In this document: one piece after another, positions 46,133-55,967 of the stretch
Numbering within the stretch: the first letter of the stretch is position 1
Layout: each line of letters begins with the position of its first letter
Origin: Algoriphagus sp. Y33
GTDB taxonomy: Bacteria > Bacteroidota > Bacteroidia > Cytophagales > Cyclobacteriaceae
Direction of reading: 5' to 3'
Assembly (NCBI RefSeq): GCF_014838715.1
Contig: NZ_CP061947.1
Location: 5,570,001-5,634,000, forward strand
DNA length: 64,000 bases
Made by a program: the position numbers and the translations under genes
Notes under the pieces: model-generated
The model's database searches: none
Told to the model about the DNA's origin: nothing
The model's input: the letters and a program-made list of their open reading frames with translations, nothing else

Positions 46133-46180
46133 ACATGAAAAGCTTGTCTCAATACGCTTGTTGAGACAAGCTTTTCATGT
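46133..46180. promoter_or_regulatory. Perfect 20-bp stem hairpin between susD-like and FAD oxidoreductase genes
   Basis: The arms at 46133-46152 (from ACATGAAAAGC to GTCTCAA) and 46161-46180 (from TTGAGAC to TTTTCATGT) are exact reverse complements around the 8-base loop TACGCTTG. There is no run of T longer than four after the stem on the minus strand. It may be a partial terminator, an mRNA-stabilising 3' structure or an RNase III site that sets SusCD above the downstream genes. Confidence 0.8.
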
Positions 46181-46212
46181 AATCGGATTTTAAAATAATT
46201 ATGTGGTTAAAA

Positions 46213-47892
46213 TCAATACCCGGGATTTTGGGTCAACGTGGTGTTCGTTTCCAATTCAATCCGTGGAATTGGCCATAGATAATCTCTAGTGGGGTTAAAG
46301 GCACGTGTTTCAATAACTACCATTGCATCAGCATTGCTGACATTGTCGTAATTAGGAGTTCCTATAGGATCAATCATCGGAGGTTCATTTAACCAGCCAC
46401 CTTCACCATACCGGTTTACACGCCCTCTTAGAGGGCCAGGAATTACCTGTTCTGCAATCTTCCAGCGACGTATGTCGAAGTAGCGAAACCCTTCTATTCC
46501 CAATTCACTTCTTCTTTCCTTGCGTACTATGTTTCTCAACTCATCCTGCGATTTTCCGCTTGCGACAGCCGGCATCTGTACGGATTCTCTTCCTCTAAGT
46601 GAATTTAGAGCTTCATATACTGATGCATCAAGTTCATTTAGTTCTACTTTGGCTTCAGCATAATTAAGCAGTACTTCCCCAAGTCTGAAAATGGTCAGAT
46701 TCTGATCAGAGGCGCCTACATTGGTAGGGTAGTCGGCTACATCCACATGTTTTCTATATAAATATCCTGTAAAAGAAGCATAGGCGTGCTGGGCTTCTAT
46801 GTTCGGTACCCTCACCCTATCATCACCTCTGTACTCCCACGTCTGTGTGCTGTCACGATGGGTTTCAAATATCCAGTTTACTAATCTGGAGCCAGGAACA
46901 ACTAGGGTGTGACCCAACCGGGGGTCTCTGTTTTCAAATGGGCGCTGCGGATTATAAAGCGGTGACTTATCAATAGGTAAACCGTCAATGCAGTCAAAAG
47001 TATCCACAAAATTCTGAGGAGGCTTTTTGTTGGAATGCCCCAGTGCCATTCTGGATAAGAAGTCCCTTGGGGTATTGTGTGTCTCCACTCCTCTCAGAAA
47101 CTGAATTCTCATAATCACTTCCGGAGAATTGTCGCCTGAAAAAGTGAACATTCCTGAATAATCGGGATCAATATGATAGGCTTCTGAATCTATCAATTCC
47201 TTAGCTGCAGCTGCAGCTTCCTGCCATCTCTCGTTCCAAAGTGCTACTCTGGAGATCATTGCCAGCACGGTTCCCTTGGTTACTCTACCCTTTTCGGAAG
47301 CATCCAATGGGAGGTATTCTTTGACATCATTCATTTCTGCTAGCACAAAATCGATCACTTCGCTTTTCGGGGTTCTAGGTGTCTGGGCTTCCTCTAGAGC
47401 CAGCGTAGTAGTAACCAAGGGTACATCGCCGTAGAGTTCTGCCAGATAAGCGTAGAAGTAGGCTCTTAAGAATCTTGCTTCTCCGACTAATCTATCGTAC
47501 TTGGCGGGATCCATCTTTTCCCTGAGTTCTTCTGCACCTGAAGTGATATAATTCACCCGGTTGATAGCTTGATAGAATCTCCCCCAAAAACCATTGGTGT
47601 AATCGTTGTCTGCATTTTGCTCCCCTCTTCCAAGCGCCTGAATCCCACTTCCGTTTCTGTCCCACCCATCGTCCGAAGCAAAGTCAAAAGACAAAAACCA
47701 TACGGCATTGTTAGGTTTGTACCATAGCCTGTTGTATACACCGGTGACCGCCATTTCCAGCTCGGTTTCGTTGGCAAAGAAGGTCTCACTGGACGGTGAG
47801 TCAAGTGGTAATCTATTCAAATAGTCATCATCGCATGATTGGATGAAAATCAAAAGCGAAACAGTACATATATATTTAATTAGCTTTATCAT
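46213..47892 (-). CDS. SusD/RagB-family outer-membrane lipoprotein
   Basis: This surface glycan- or ligand-binding lipoprotein of 559 residues partners with the SusC-type receptor. A lipoprotein signal (LLIFIQSC, cysteine near residue 20) is followed by the SusD N-terminal block DDDYLNRLPLDSPSSETFF. TPR-like helices and the C-terminal block EGFRYFDIRRWK, then NPTRDYLWPIP, are typical of the family. The gene begins 12 bases after the SusC-like gene. Its ligand cannot be predicted from sequence. Confidence 0.95.
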   Translation of the reverse strand: MIKLIKYICTVSLLIFIQSCDDDYLNRLPLDSPSSETFFANETELEMAVTGVYNRLWYKPNNAVWFLSFDFASDDGWDRNGSGIQALGRGEQNADNDYTNGFWGRFYQAINRVNYITSGAEELREKMDPAKYDRLVGEARFLRAYFYAYLAELYGDVPLVTTTLALEEAQTPRTPKSEVIDFVLAEMNDVKEYLPLDASEKGRVTKGTVLAMISRVALWNERWQEAAAAAKELIDSEAYHIDPDYSGMFTFSGDNSPEVIMRIQFLRGVETHNTPRDFLSRMALGHSNKKPPQNFVDTFDCIDGLPIDKSPLYNPQRPFENRDPRLGHTLVVPGSRLVNWIFETHRDSTQTWEYRGDDRVRVPNIEAQHAYASFTGYLYRKHVDVADYPTNVGASDQNLTIFRLGEVLLNYAEAKVELNELDASVYEALNSLRGRESVQMPAVASGKSQDELRNIVRKERRSELGIEGFRYFDIRRWKIAEQVIPGPLRGRVNRYGEGGWLNEPPMIDPIGTPNYDNVSNADAMVVIETRAFNPTRDYLWPIPRIELETNTTLTQNPGY

Positions 47893-47904
47893 AGTCGTAT
47901 GTGT

Positions 47905-50900
47905 TTAGAAGGTGAGATTCAGTCCCATAGTATAGGCGGCCATCTGTGGATACCACCCGCCATCACTTCGAGGAGCTTCAGGATCATACCCTTCATAAAA
48001 ATTGGTTACCGTAAACAGGTTGCGTCCACTTAGGTAAACCCTTAAATTCCGGACATTCAGTTTTTCCAAAATATGGGGAGGGAATACATAGCCCAATTGC
48101 ACGCTTTGAAGACGTAAATAAGCAGCGTTGCTCATCCAGAAACTGGAATTTTGTTGGTTATTGGTCTGGTTCCAGGCCAGTCGAGGATACCTTGCGTTGG
48201 GATTGTCAGGAGTCCAGCGGTCTTTATGCTGTTCCTGAACTGTTCCCCCCAAGAAAAATGGCATAATTCCTTGTCCATACAAGTAACCGTCAGCCTGTCC
48301 CACTCCCTGGAAAAATACGGACAGATCAAGTCCTTTATATTCACCATTTAGTTTTATTCCATAGGTGTATCGTGGAATATCGCTCCCAATTACAGCAAGA
48401 TCCCTGTCGTTGATCATGCCATCTCCATTCAAGTCTTTATACCTGATGTCTCCGGGAGCTACATTCCCAAACTGAGTGGCGTGATTATCCACTTCCTCCT
48501 GAGACTGAAAGAACCCATCTGCGACATATCCGAAAAATGACCTAATCGGATGTCCTTCTCGATTGACTATATTTCCTGTATTCTCAATGCCCTTCATATC
48601 AATGATTTCATTTATCACATCCGAAAAATTCACCATCACACCGTAATTAAAATCTCCAATCCGGTTACGGTAGTTCAGCATAAATTCATATCCTGTATTG
48701 TGCACTACTCCTGCATTTTGCAAAGGTTCTTTTAACCCAATAGTCAAGGGGATATTGAGCGGTAGGAGGATGTCTTTTGTCTTTCTCTTATAGTAATCAA
48801 AAGTGACATCCAGCTTACCCCAAAGATTGAATTCCAATCCAATGTCGGTGGTTTCTGTAGTTTCCCATTTGATATCCTTATTAGCCATGTTGTTCAGTGC
48901 AGCACCGGGGGCATTCACTCCGCCGAAGGCATAATCCTGCTCATTTCCTCCCAGTGAAATAAATGCTGCATATGGATAAAGCCCTATGTTCTGATTGCCC
49001 AGTCGTCCCCAGGAGGCTCTAAGTTTTAGCTGATCAATCACACCGCTGGTCCCCTGCATAAATGCTTCTTCTGAAATCCTCCATCCTGCGGAGAAAGAAG
49101 GGAAAAGACTGGCTCTATTGCCATCAGCGAAGCGGGAAGAAGCATCTCTCCGCAGATTCGCTTCCAGCAAATAGCGCTCATCAAAGTTGTAGGTGGCTCT
49201 TGCGAAAACAGATTGTAAAGCCCAATGATTTGCAGAACCTCCAGTTTGCTCATTGAGTCGGTTTCCTGCGTCTATTTCTTGATAGTCGGGAAGTGGAAAG
49301 ACTTCGCGATATGCGGAGATCCACTGATTAGTCTGATCTTCCTGTTGATAGCCTCCGGCAAATCCAATGGTGTGGACTTCATTGATGGTTTTGTCTATGG
49401 AAACCATGGCCCGTAAGTTATTGTACCATTCTCTGGTATATTTTTCGGTCAAGGAATTGCGCTGGGGTACAAAAAAGGTGGGTGTTTCGCCGTCACGTGC
49501 ATAGCTCTGGGTAATATTGGAAAAGCTCTTGACATGAGGATTCCACAATTTGGGAGCATACATCACCTCAGCCGAAAGCCAATCTGTTAATTTGTAGTTG
49601 AGCCTGAAGTTCAGGATAGCATCCAGACTCTCATTCGTTCTAATACCTCCGTCCTTAGCTCTTGCCAGTGGATGATCACCATTCCATCCTTCGCCATAGC
49701 GTCCGTTGGATAGCACACCCACTTCGTTTGCAGGTATCCTTCTCATCCAGTGAAACACATATCCGGTACCGCTTGAAGGTTCTATTTGATCCGCCTTTCT
49801 CAAGAAAATATCCATAGACAACTTCAGCTTGTCTGTCACATTGATATCTGAGTTGAACCTTAGATTGTAGCGTTTGAAGCTGGTATTGGGAATAATTCCA
49901 TCTTGATCCAGGTAACTGAAAGATCCAAGAACTCTAGCCTTTTCGTTTCCCGCATTAACGCTTACATTGTGGCTTTGCATAAACGCCGAATTACTCATCG
50001 TCAATTTCTGCCAATCTGTATCAGGATATTGATCTGAGGGCATCCCTTCAATGTAATTTGCAATAAACTGATCTGAATATTGAGGGTCATTCCCAATGTT
50101 GGTAAAAGCTTCATTGGCCAGCATCATATGGTCCAATGCGCCTACAATCTCCGGCAAGCGTGTAGGTACCTGCAGCCCAGCATACATATTGTAGTTTACA
50201 CTTATGCCTTCTTTGCCTCTTTTAGTAGTAATCAATACCACTCCGTTTGCGGCTCTTGATCCGTATATCGCCGCTGAGGCTGCATCTTTCAAAATTGAAA
50301 TACTTTCTATTTCATTTGGATCCACATTATTCATATTGGTTTCCACTCCATCCACCATGATAAGTGGATTTGAATCCCCTATTGTTCCGACTCCTCTAAT
50401 CCTGATTTCTCCTCCATCACTACCCGGCTGCCCACTACGTTGGGTGACGGTAACACCCGGAGCTACTCCCTGTAGTACCATGGATGATTGACCTACCGGT
50501 TGATTGACGATTTCCTCAGAAGAAATAGCACTGACCGCACCGGTAAGGTTTACTTTTTTTTGTGTGCCGTAGCCCACTACCACCACCTCTTCTAGAGCCG
50601 AAAGGCTTTCTATCATGGTTACACTGAGCTCTGTTTGATTTCCAACTAGTATAGTTTGCTGCTCGAAGCCTATAAATGAAAATACTAGCGTACCTCCCTC
50701 AGGCACATCGATTGAGAAGTGGCCATCAACATCCGATACCGTACCCTGGGTGGTTCCCTGTACGATAACAGTGACCCCGGGAAGAGGAGATCCGGATTCA
50801 TCCAATATGATTCCTTTGATCTCCACACCTGCCGGCTGCTCAGAGATAGTCACATAAGGCAGTCGAGGGTCTTCCCTGACATCTATCCCATTGTTCACCT

Positions 50901-51228
50901 GCCGAAATCGCAAGTTTGATTGATGGGAAACCTGCCTCAAAAAGTTTTCTACTGATCCTGAACGCTCCTGTAGGGTTATGACGGTTGCAGGATTGATCTG
51001 ATCAGTATCGTATAAAAAATTAAAAGGTGTCTGTTTCTCAATTGATTTAAAAAACTGGTTGAGCGTGATTGACTCCCTGTCAATCCGTACTTGAACCTTA
51101 TCTATTGACTTGTATTGGCCATTAACATTTGTTGCCATCACAAAGTTGAAGACCATCATTTGAACTATAAAGCCGTACAAGAAGTACTTGGACAACATAT
51201 AGATTGTCTTTTGTAAGTTTAAATGCAT
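47905..51228 (-). CDS. SusC/RagA-family TonB-linked outer-membrane protein
   Basis: This TonB-dependent transporter of 1107 residues forms a channel lidded by the SusD-like lipoprotein. An N-terminal signal sequence (about 11-32) is followed by an STN domain (about 45-115), which in such receptors relays signals to an anti-sigma factor. Next come a carboxypeptidase-regulatory-like domain (about 136-215), the SusC motif EEVVVVGYGTQKKVNLTGAV, the plug with IRIRGVGTIGDSNPLIMVDG, and the barrel ending in MAAYTMGLNLTF. The STN domain and the FecR and sigma genes upstream indicate substrate-induced trans-envelope regulation. The gene is in an operon with susD. Confidence 0.96.
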   Translation of the reverse strand: MHLNLQKTIYMLSKYFLYGFIVQMMVFNFVMATNVNGQYKSIDKVQVRIDRESITLNQFFKSIEKQTPFNFLYDTDQINPATVITLQERSGSVENFLRQVSHQSNLRFRQVNNGIDVREDPRLPYVTISEQPAGVEIKGIILDESGSPLPGVTVIVQGTTQGTVSDVDGHFSIDVPEGGTLVFSFIGFEQQTILVGNQTELSVTMIESLSALEEVVVVGYGTQKKVNLTGAVSAISSEEIVNQPVGQSSMVLQGVAPGVTVTQRSGQPGSDGGEIRIRGVGTIGDSNPLIMVDGVETNMNNVDPNEIESISILKDAASAAIYGSRAANGVVLITTKRGKEGISVNYNMYAGLQVPTRLPEIVGALDHMMLANEAFTNIGNDPQYSDQFIANYIEGMPSDQYPDTDWQKLTMSNSAFMQSHNVSVNAGNEKARVLGSFSYLDQDGIIPNTSFKRYNLRFNSDINVTDKLKLSMDIFLRKADQIEPSSGTGYVFHWMRRIPANEVGVLSNGRYGEGWNGDHPLARAKDGGIRTNESLDAILNFRLNYKLTDWLSAEVMYAPKLWNPHVKSFSNITQSYARDGETPTFFVPQRNSLTEKYTREWYNNLRAMVSIDKTINEVHTIGFAGGYQQEDQTNQWISAYREVFPLPDYQEIDAGNRLNEQTGGSANHWALQSVFARATYNFDERYLLEANLRRDASSRFADGNRASLFPSFSAGWRISEEAFMQGTSGVIDQLKLRASWGRLGNQNIGLYPYAAFISLGGNEQDYAFGGVNAPGAALNNMANKDIKWETTETTDIGLEFNLWGKLDVTFDYYKRKTKDILLPLNIPLTIGLKEPLQNAGVVHNTGYEFMLNYRNRIGDFNYGVMVNFSDVINEIIDMKGIENTGNIVNREGHPIRSFFGYVADGFFQSQEEVDNHATQFGNVAPGDIRYKDLNGDGMINDRDLAVIGSDIPRYTYGIKLNGEYKGLDLSVFFQGVGQADGYLYGQGIMPFFLGGTVQEQHKDRWTPDNPNARYPRLAWNQTNNQQNSSFWMSNAAYLRLQSVQLGYVFPPHILEKLNVRNLRVYLSGRNLFTVTNFYEGYDPEAPRSDGGWYPQMAAYTMGLNLTF

Positions 51229-51382
51229 AATTTTGATTGGTTTATTGAAAATTTCATTAGACCGGGTCTGCGGGTTTCTCTATTCCCCAATAGTTTAACC
51301 ACCCAAAGACCACCCTTAAGCCAACTGATCTAATCGGTTGGCTTACCTGTTAGGAGTCATCTATTAATGCTGATTTCATACG

Positions 51383-52426
51383 TTATGGATTAAATACGAT
51401 GTTTACTTTTTTGTTCTCGATCTTATAGTGGAAGTTTTCAATATTGGACATACTGTTCAATACATTCTCAAGCGTCTGATTCTCAAATGTCCCATTGAAC
51501 CGCCAGTCATTTCGGGTTGAACCCGTAATACTGATTTCCACGCCGTACCATTCTTCAAGACTTTCCTTTACTTCCTTGAGGGTTGATCTTTTGAAAATCA
51601 ATCTTCCAAATCTCCAACCCAACACATGGTTTTCATTGAACTGATGTACGTCTGCTTTATTGTCGGATTTAGTATAACTCAACTCTTCTCCCGGAGATAA
51701 AAAATAATCCGGACTGTCCACGCCATAGGTGATGGATACCTTTCCGGTCACTAAGGAGATTTTTAATTTATTATTGTTTTTTGTGTTGATATTGAAGGAA
51801 GTACCCAGCGCAGTGGTGGTTAATCCGTCAGAAATAACTTTAAATGGTTGTTTCGCATTTTTGGATACTTCGAAAAACCCCTCTCCCTTCAGTTTTACAA
51901 GTCTTACTGTAGAGTCAAATGTCTCAGGATATTCCAGACTACTGCCTGCGTTCAGAGATACTACCGTTTGATCCGGAAGTCTGAAATTCAGCTTTTCCCC
52001 CGCATTGGTGGTTTTGGACACCCAGGTAGTTCTATGCAATACCTTTTCTTTTTGACCGGTATTGGTGAGATTTAAAAGTAATATTGAAAGTAAAAACACA
52101 CCTGCTAGAATAGCTGCCACTTTTGAGAGTTGCCAAGTTTTCTTCCGCCAAACTCTTTGAACCGGTTCAGTAGCTGCTTGCTGCACATCTGGCAGGTTGT
52201 CCTTCGCCCGTAGTATTCTGCTAAGTACTTCCTTTTTGGTGTCAGGTGAGGCTTTTCTCGAAGGGAACTCTAAACCTAGAATTATTTCTCTGGCAAGTTT
52301 TATGTCTTCAATCCGGTCTGGATTGGCATCCATCCAGCTTTTCCAAAAAATAGCCAATTCATTATCAGGGTATTTTACCCATCTAATAAATTCCAGATCT
52401 TCCAAAAGGTCGTTTACTTGACTCAT
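51383..52426 (-). CDS. FecR-family anti-sigma factor
   Basis: This inner-membrane regulator of 347 residues has a cytoplasmic N-terminal part (about 1-95) expected to hold the ECF sigma factor, and one membrane helix (about 103-122). The periplasmic FecR domain (about 140-240) contains LNAGSSLEYPETFD and KLKGEGFFEVSK. A C-terminal DUF4974-type domain (about 270-345) ends in FHYKIENKKVNIVF, and this domain is thought to meet the STN domain of the SusC partner. It lies between the sigma gene (137 bases upstream) and SusC (154 bases downstream), the standard order. Confidence 0.94.
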   Translation of the reverse strand: MSQVNDLLEDLEFIRWVKYPDNELAIFWKSWMDANPDRIEDIKLAREIILGLEFPSRKASPDTKKEVLSRILRAKDNLPDVQQAATEPVQRVWRKKTWQLSKVAAILAGVFLLSILLLNLTNTGQKEKVLHRTTWVSKTTNAGEKLNFRLPDQTVVSLNAGSSLEYPETFDSTVRLVKLKGEGFFEVSKNAKQPFKVISDGLTTTALGTSFNINTKNNNKLKISLVTGKVSITYGVDSPDYFLSPGEELSYTKSDNKADVHQFNENHVLGWRFGRLIFKRSTLKEVKESLEEWYGVEISITGSTRNDWRFNGTFENQTLENVLNSMSNIENFHYKIENKKVNIVFNP

Positions 52427-52563
52427 TTACTCTAGTGTTAAAAAGCGATTCCACTAGGTAAAGCAGATAAGTCTCAAAACAACGCCAAAAAAAATCAATT
52501 ATTTTTTAGAATATTCCATACAAGAAAATGAGTAGTGGTACAGTCTCCAAATATATTGCTTGT

Positions 52564-53211
52564 TTAATGCAGAAATTCAGTTAAAAATAAAGGTAGAAAG
52601 CCTAAGGATTCTCTCAGGCATTTCAACGCTTTATACACAAGATCTCTGGCGGATTTAGAATCAGATAGTTCCATCAGCTCAGACACCTGACGGTAGGACA
52701 TTCCCTCAAAATAGACGTAATAAATAGCTTCTCTTTTTCTGGGAGATAAAGCGGTAATTGCCGCATTGATTTTTTGGCTCATCTCCAGATCAATCTGCTT
52801 ATCGATCAAGGTTTGCTCATGGGAAAAGGTGATCGAAAAACTGTCTTGGGAGACAAGTTCCTGTTTGAGGTCAGTCCAGGTTTTTAACTCTTTATATATT
52901 CTCCTTTTGAGGCACTTAAACAGGTAGAATTTGATTGAATCCGTGTCGCCAATTGCCCTGCTGCTGTTTTTCAGATCCAGAAACACATCATGAATGGCAT
53001 CCTTGACCAATTCTTCCCCGCCATTTATCCGCATTCCATAGCTGTAAAGACTGTCAAAATATTTCTCATAAATAAAAATAAAAGCAGAATTACTTCCTGA
53101 CTTAAATGCTTTCCAAGTTTCAAGATCGCTGGAAAATGAAGGGGGCACATTAGGATTAATCTCTAGTTCCGGGTCTTCGGAAGTAGAGTTTTGTAAATCG
53201 GCTTTCATCAC
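52564..53211 (-). CDS. ECF-type RNA polymerase sigma factor
   Basis: This sigma-70 family factor of 215 residues has region 2 near residues 40-110 (FIYEKYFDSLYSYGMRING, then KDAIHDVFLDLKNS) and region 4 near residues 145-200. The helix-turn-helix LSPRKREAIYYVYFEGMSYRQV is followed by DLVYKALKCLRE. It probably drives the SusC-SusD operon once released by the FecR protein. An extension of about 30 residues rich in Asn/Pro/Ser precedes region 2, and the start at 53211 could be slightly long. The gene is followed by fecR on the same strand. Confidence 0.93.
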   Translation of the reverse strand: MMKADLQNSTSEDPELEINPNVPPSFSSDLETWKAFKSGSNSAFIFIYEKYFDSLYSYGMRINGGEELVKDAIHDVFLDLKNSSRAIGDTDSIKFYLFKCLKRRIYKELKTWTDLKQELVSQDSFSITFSHEQTLIDKQIDLEMSQKINAAITALSPRKREAIYYVYFEGMSYRQVSELMELSDSKSARDLVYKALKCLRESLGFLPLFLTEFLH

Positions 53212-53604
53212 AAGAGGGTTTATTGCTCTTTAAAGAAAACGATAATTTCCTTTAATTAAAATTCGGATGATCAGACAATTGGCTTCACGAGCAATCAAAT
53301 TCTCTTTCACTGACCTGCACCCTTCAACTAAAAATCATGAATCATGGACTTTCCACCCCAAAGGAGACAGACACAAGCGAACATGAGTCAAGGCCAAAGC
53401 TTTCCGGATTTTTAAGTGCCGAAGAGATAACTGATTATAGCTTAGCATATGCTGTTTTGTCACATAACTCCGAAGGAGGGCCGTCATTTCTACTGAAATA
53501 GTTAAAGCGATTTCCCGACCTAATTCGGATGAGGTTTTATTTAACGGATTTAACGACTAAATTTGTAACCTTTGACTCGTCAAAAAACAACCTAAAAACT
53601 CAAT
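53212..53604. other. Divergent intergenic region between the ECF sigma gene and accD
   Basis: No gene is seen in these 393 bases. A TAAATTTG box at 53558-53565 suits an accD promoter. The rest has no convincing structure. Confidence 0.5.
53558..53565 (+). promoter_or_regulatory. Candidate -7 promoter box for accD
   Basis: TAAATTTG matches TAnnTTTG and lies 39 bases before the accD ATG. The -33 element is not clear. Confidence 0.5.
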
Positions 53605-54447
53605 ATGGCTTGGTTTAAAAGAACTGACAAAGGCATCAAAACATCTACCGCTGAGAAGAAAGATGCACCTGATGGCCTTTGGTTTAAGACCCCTAATGGA
53701 AATATCATCCATACCAGAGAACTCAAGAATAACGCTTATGTATGTCCTGATGATGATTTTCATGTGAAAATCGGTTCGAAGGAATATTTTGAAATTCTTT
53801 TTGACAACAACAAATTCAAGGAACTGGATGCGAACATGACATCGGGAGATCCACTGAAATTCACGGACACCAAACCTTACGTTTCCCGTATAGAAGCCAC
53901 TATCAAGAAAACAGAGTTGAATGACGCTGTAAGATCGGCTGTGGGGAAAATGAACGGCTTGGATATCGTCATAGCATGTATGGACTTTAATTTTATCGGG
54001 GGCTCGATGGGCTCGGTAGTGGGTGAAAAAATCGCCAGAGCGATCGACCACTCGCTGAAAAATAAAATTCCGTTCCTGATGATTTCCAAATCCGGCGGTG
54101 CCCGTATGATGGAAGCGGGGTTTTCATTGATGCAGATGGCAAAGACTTCTGCCAAGCTTGCACTTCTGGATCAGGCTGGGATTCCTTACATTTCCATGCT
54201 CACAGATCCTACTACCGGCGGCGTGACTGCTTCTTATGCGATGCTGGGAGATTTTAATATCGCTGAGCCGGAAGCGCTGATAGGTTTTGCAGGCCCTAGA
54301 GTAATTCGCGAGACAATTGGCAAGGATTTGCCCAAAGGTTTCCAAAGTTCTGAGTTTGTTTTGGAGCATGGATTCCTTGATTTCATCGTGGATCGTCGCC
54401 AGCTGAAAGGCCGATTGACCACCCTGCTTAACCTTTTAAATAATTAA
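53605..54447 (+). CDS. accD: Acetyl-CoA carboxylase carboxyltransferase subunit beta
   Basis: AccD forms the carboxyltransferase with AccA and transfers CO2 from biotin to acetyl-CoA, making malonyl-CoA for fatty acid synthesis. The 280-residue protein has the crotonase-like core blocks [19 protein letters not shown] near residue 131, [18 protein letters not shown] near residue 160, and [15 protein letters not shown] near residue 195. The N-terminal zinc ribbon has decayed. Where E. coli has two C-x-x-C pairs, here they read T29-P-N-G32 and C47-P-D-D50, so only one of four ligands remains. The surrounding scaffold (ELKNNAYVC) is otherwise kept. To my knowledge loss of these cysteines is usual for Bacteroidota AccD. 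Confidence 0.95.
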   Translation: MAWFKRTDKGIKTSTAEKKDAPDGLWFKTPNGNIIHTRELKNNAYVCPDDDFHVKIGSKEYFEILFDNNKFKELDANMTSGDPLKFTDTKPYVSRIEATIKKTELNDAVRSAVGKMNGLDIVIACMDFNFIGGSMGSVVGEKIARAIDHSLKNKIPFLMISKSGGARMMEAGFSLMQMAKTSAKLALLDQAGIPYISMLTDPTTGGVTASYAMLGDFNIAEPEALIGFAGPRVIRETIGKDLPKGFQSSEFVLEHGFLDFIVDRRQLKGRLTTLLNLLNN

Positions 54448-54499
54448 TAGGGAAACTAGTAGAAGGATTTAATTATTCGGGCCAAATTTGACTGGAGAT

Positions 54500-54532
54500 T
54501 TGGTCTCTTTTAGTGATTAATAAATATATTTG
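54500..54532 (+). promoter_or_regulatory. Candidate promoter for nqrF
   Basis: TTG at 54500-54502 precedes TATATTTG at 54525-54532 by 22 bases, close to the Bacteroidota -33/-7 arrangement. Transcription would start about 40 bases before the nqrF ATG, which supports an independent nqrF transcript. Confidence 0.5.
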
Positions 54533-54579
54533 TGCTCCCGTATTGGGCCAATCCATAAGAAAAATTAAACCAAAATTTC

Positions 54580-55884
54580 ATGGGTTCAGTAATTATTACT
54601 TCCATTGTAGCTTTTACAGTAATCATACTGCTACTGGTATTTATTCTCCTTTTTGCCCAGTCTAAGCTGGTCAATTCGGGCGATGTCAACATTATCATCA
54701 ATGGTGACGAGAGCTCCCCGATTGTAACTGCAGCGGGAACTACCCTGCTTTCTACATTGGGAGGCCAAAAAATCTTCCTTCCATCCGCTTGCGGGGGTGG
54801 TGGTACTTGCGCAATGTGTAAATGCGTGGTCGAAGAAGGCGGTGGAGAAGTTCTCCCTACCGAAGTAGGCCACTTGAGCAGGGCAGAGCAGCAAAGTAAC
54901 GTCCGTCTGGCGTGTCAGGTGAAAGTGAAAAATGACATGAAGATCCGGGTGCCTGAAGAAATCTTCGGCATTAAGAAATGGGAGTGCGAGGTTATTTCTA
55001 ACTATAACGTCTCTACTTTCATCAAAGAATTTAAAGTGAAGCTTCCTGAGGGAGAAACACTTGATTTCGAAGCGGGTGGATACATTCAGATAGATGTTCC
55101 AATCGTGACGGTAAACTTCAAAGGAATGGATATCACTCCACATCCTGATTTGGGCCACCCCGCAGATGTATATCAAAGTGACTGGGACAAGTTTGGTCTT
55201 TGGGACTTGACGATGAAAAACGACGAGGAGTTGTTCAGAGCGTACTCCATGGCTAACCACCCTGCAGAAGGTAACATCGTCATGCTTACCATCCGTATAG
55301 CCACCCCGCCGTGGGATAGAGCCAATAACAAATGGATGGATGTGAATCCAGGAGTTTGTTCTTCTTATGTATTCTCCAGAGTTCCGGGCGATAAGGTGAC
55401 TATTTCAGGTCCTTACGGTGAATTCCACATTAACCCTACCCAGCGTGAGATGGTTTACATCGGTGGTGGGGCAGGTATGGCTCCGTTGAGAGCGCAGATT
55501 TTCCATCTTTTCCATACAGAGAAAACCAGTAGAAAAGTATCTTACTGGTACGGAGGTAGATCTAAAAAGGAGCTTTTCTATGTTCCTCAGTTCAGAGATA
55601 TTGAGAAAGATTTCCCTAACTTCCAATTTAATATCGGCTTGTCAGAGCCACTGCCGGAAGACAATTGGAAGATAAAAAAATCCCCCGATGATAAGGATGC
55701 CGATGGATATGTTGGATTCATTCACCAAGTACTCTATGACAATTATCTGAAGGATCACCCTGAGCCGGATGAGGTAGAATACTACCTGTGTGGCCCTCCT
55801 TTGATGAACTCGGCAGTGCTTAAGCTGCTGGATGATCTGGGAATTCCTCAGGAAAATATCCGATTTGATGACTTCGGAGGTTGA
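54580..55884 (+). CDS. nqrF: Na+-translocating NADH:quinone reductase subunit F
   Basis: NqrF is the NADH-oxidising subunit of the sodium-pumping quinone reductase in the inner membrane. The 434-residue protein has one N-terminal membrane helix (about 5-26) and a 2Fe-2S domain with C71, C77, C80 and C112 ([14 protein letters not shown]). An FAD domain includes [13 protein letters not shown] near residue 224, and an NADH domain includes [13 protein letters not shown] near residue 295. The other subunits, nqrA to nqrE, usually lie in the same operon, but none are in this window. The gene has its own promoter candidate and terminator, so it appears to be split from the rest. A related oxygenase reductase is unlikely, because the membrane helix and length fit NqrF exactly. 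Confidence 0.93.
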   Translation: MGSVIITSIVAFTVIILLLVFILLFAQSKLVNSGDVNIIINGDESSPIVTAAGTTLLSTLGGQKIFLPSACGGGGTCAMCKCVVEEGGGEVLPTEVGHLSRAEQQSNVRLACQVKVKNDMKIRVPEEIFGIKKWECEVISNYNVSTFIKEFKVKLPEGETLDFEAGGYIQIDVPIVTVNFKGMDITPHPDLGHPADVYQSDWDKFGLWDLTMKNDEELFRAYSMANHPAEGNIVMLTIRIATPPWDRANNKWMDVNPGVCSSYVFSRVPGDKVTISGPYGEFHINPTQREMVYIGGGAGMAPLRAQIFHLFHTEKTSRKVSYWYGGRSKKELFYVPQFRDIEKDFPNFQFNIGLSEPLPEDNWKIKKSPDDKDADGYVGFIHQVLYDNYLKDHPEPDEVEYYLCGPPLMNSAVLKLLDDLGIPQENIRFDDFGG

Positions 55885-55891
55885 TACAAAA

Positions 55892-55920
55892 CAAAAAATC
55901 CCGCTCAGGCGGGATTTTTT
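55892..55920 (+). terminator. Intrinsic terminator after nqrF
   Basis: AAAAAATCCCGC and GCGGGATTTTTT pair around TCAG, eight bases past the nqrF stop codon, with a T tract. It separates nqrF from the arginase-like gene. Confidence 0.92.
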
Positions 55921-55967
55921 ATTTAAGACCCTTTTTTGATTATTTTTACCACAGACTATTACCCCTT

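Noticed and set aside
54631..55260. Long antisense ORF inside nqrF
   Set aside because: It is fully contained in a secure gene and has no protein-like features.
54580..55884. nqrF as a phenol hydroxylase or other oxygenase reductase
   Set aside because: The N-terminal membrane helix, length and FAD/NADH motifs match NqrF, and no oxygenase genes are nearby.
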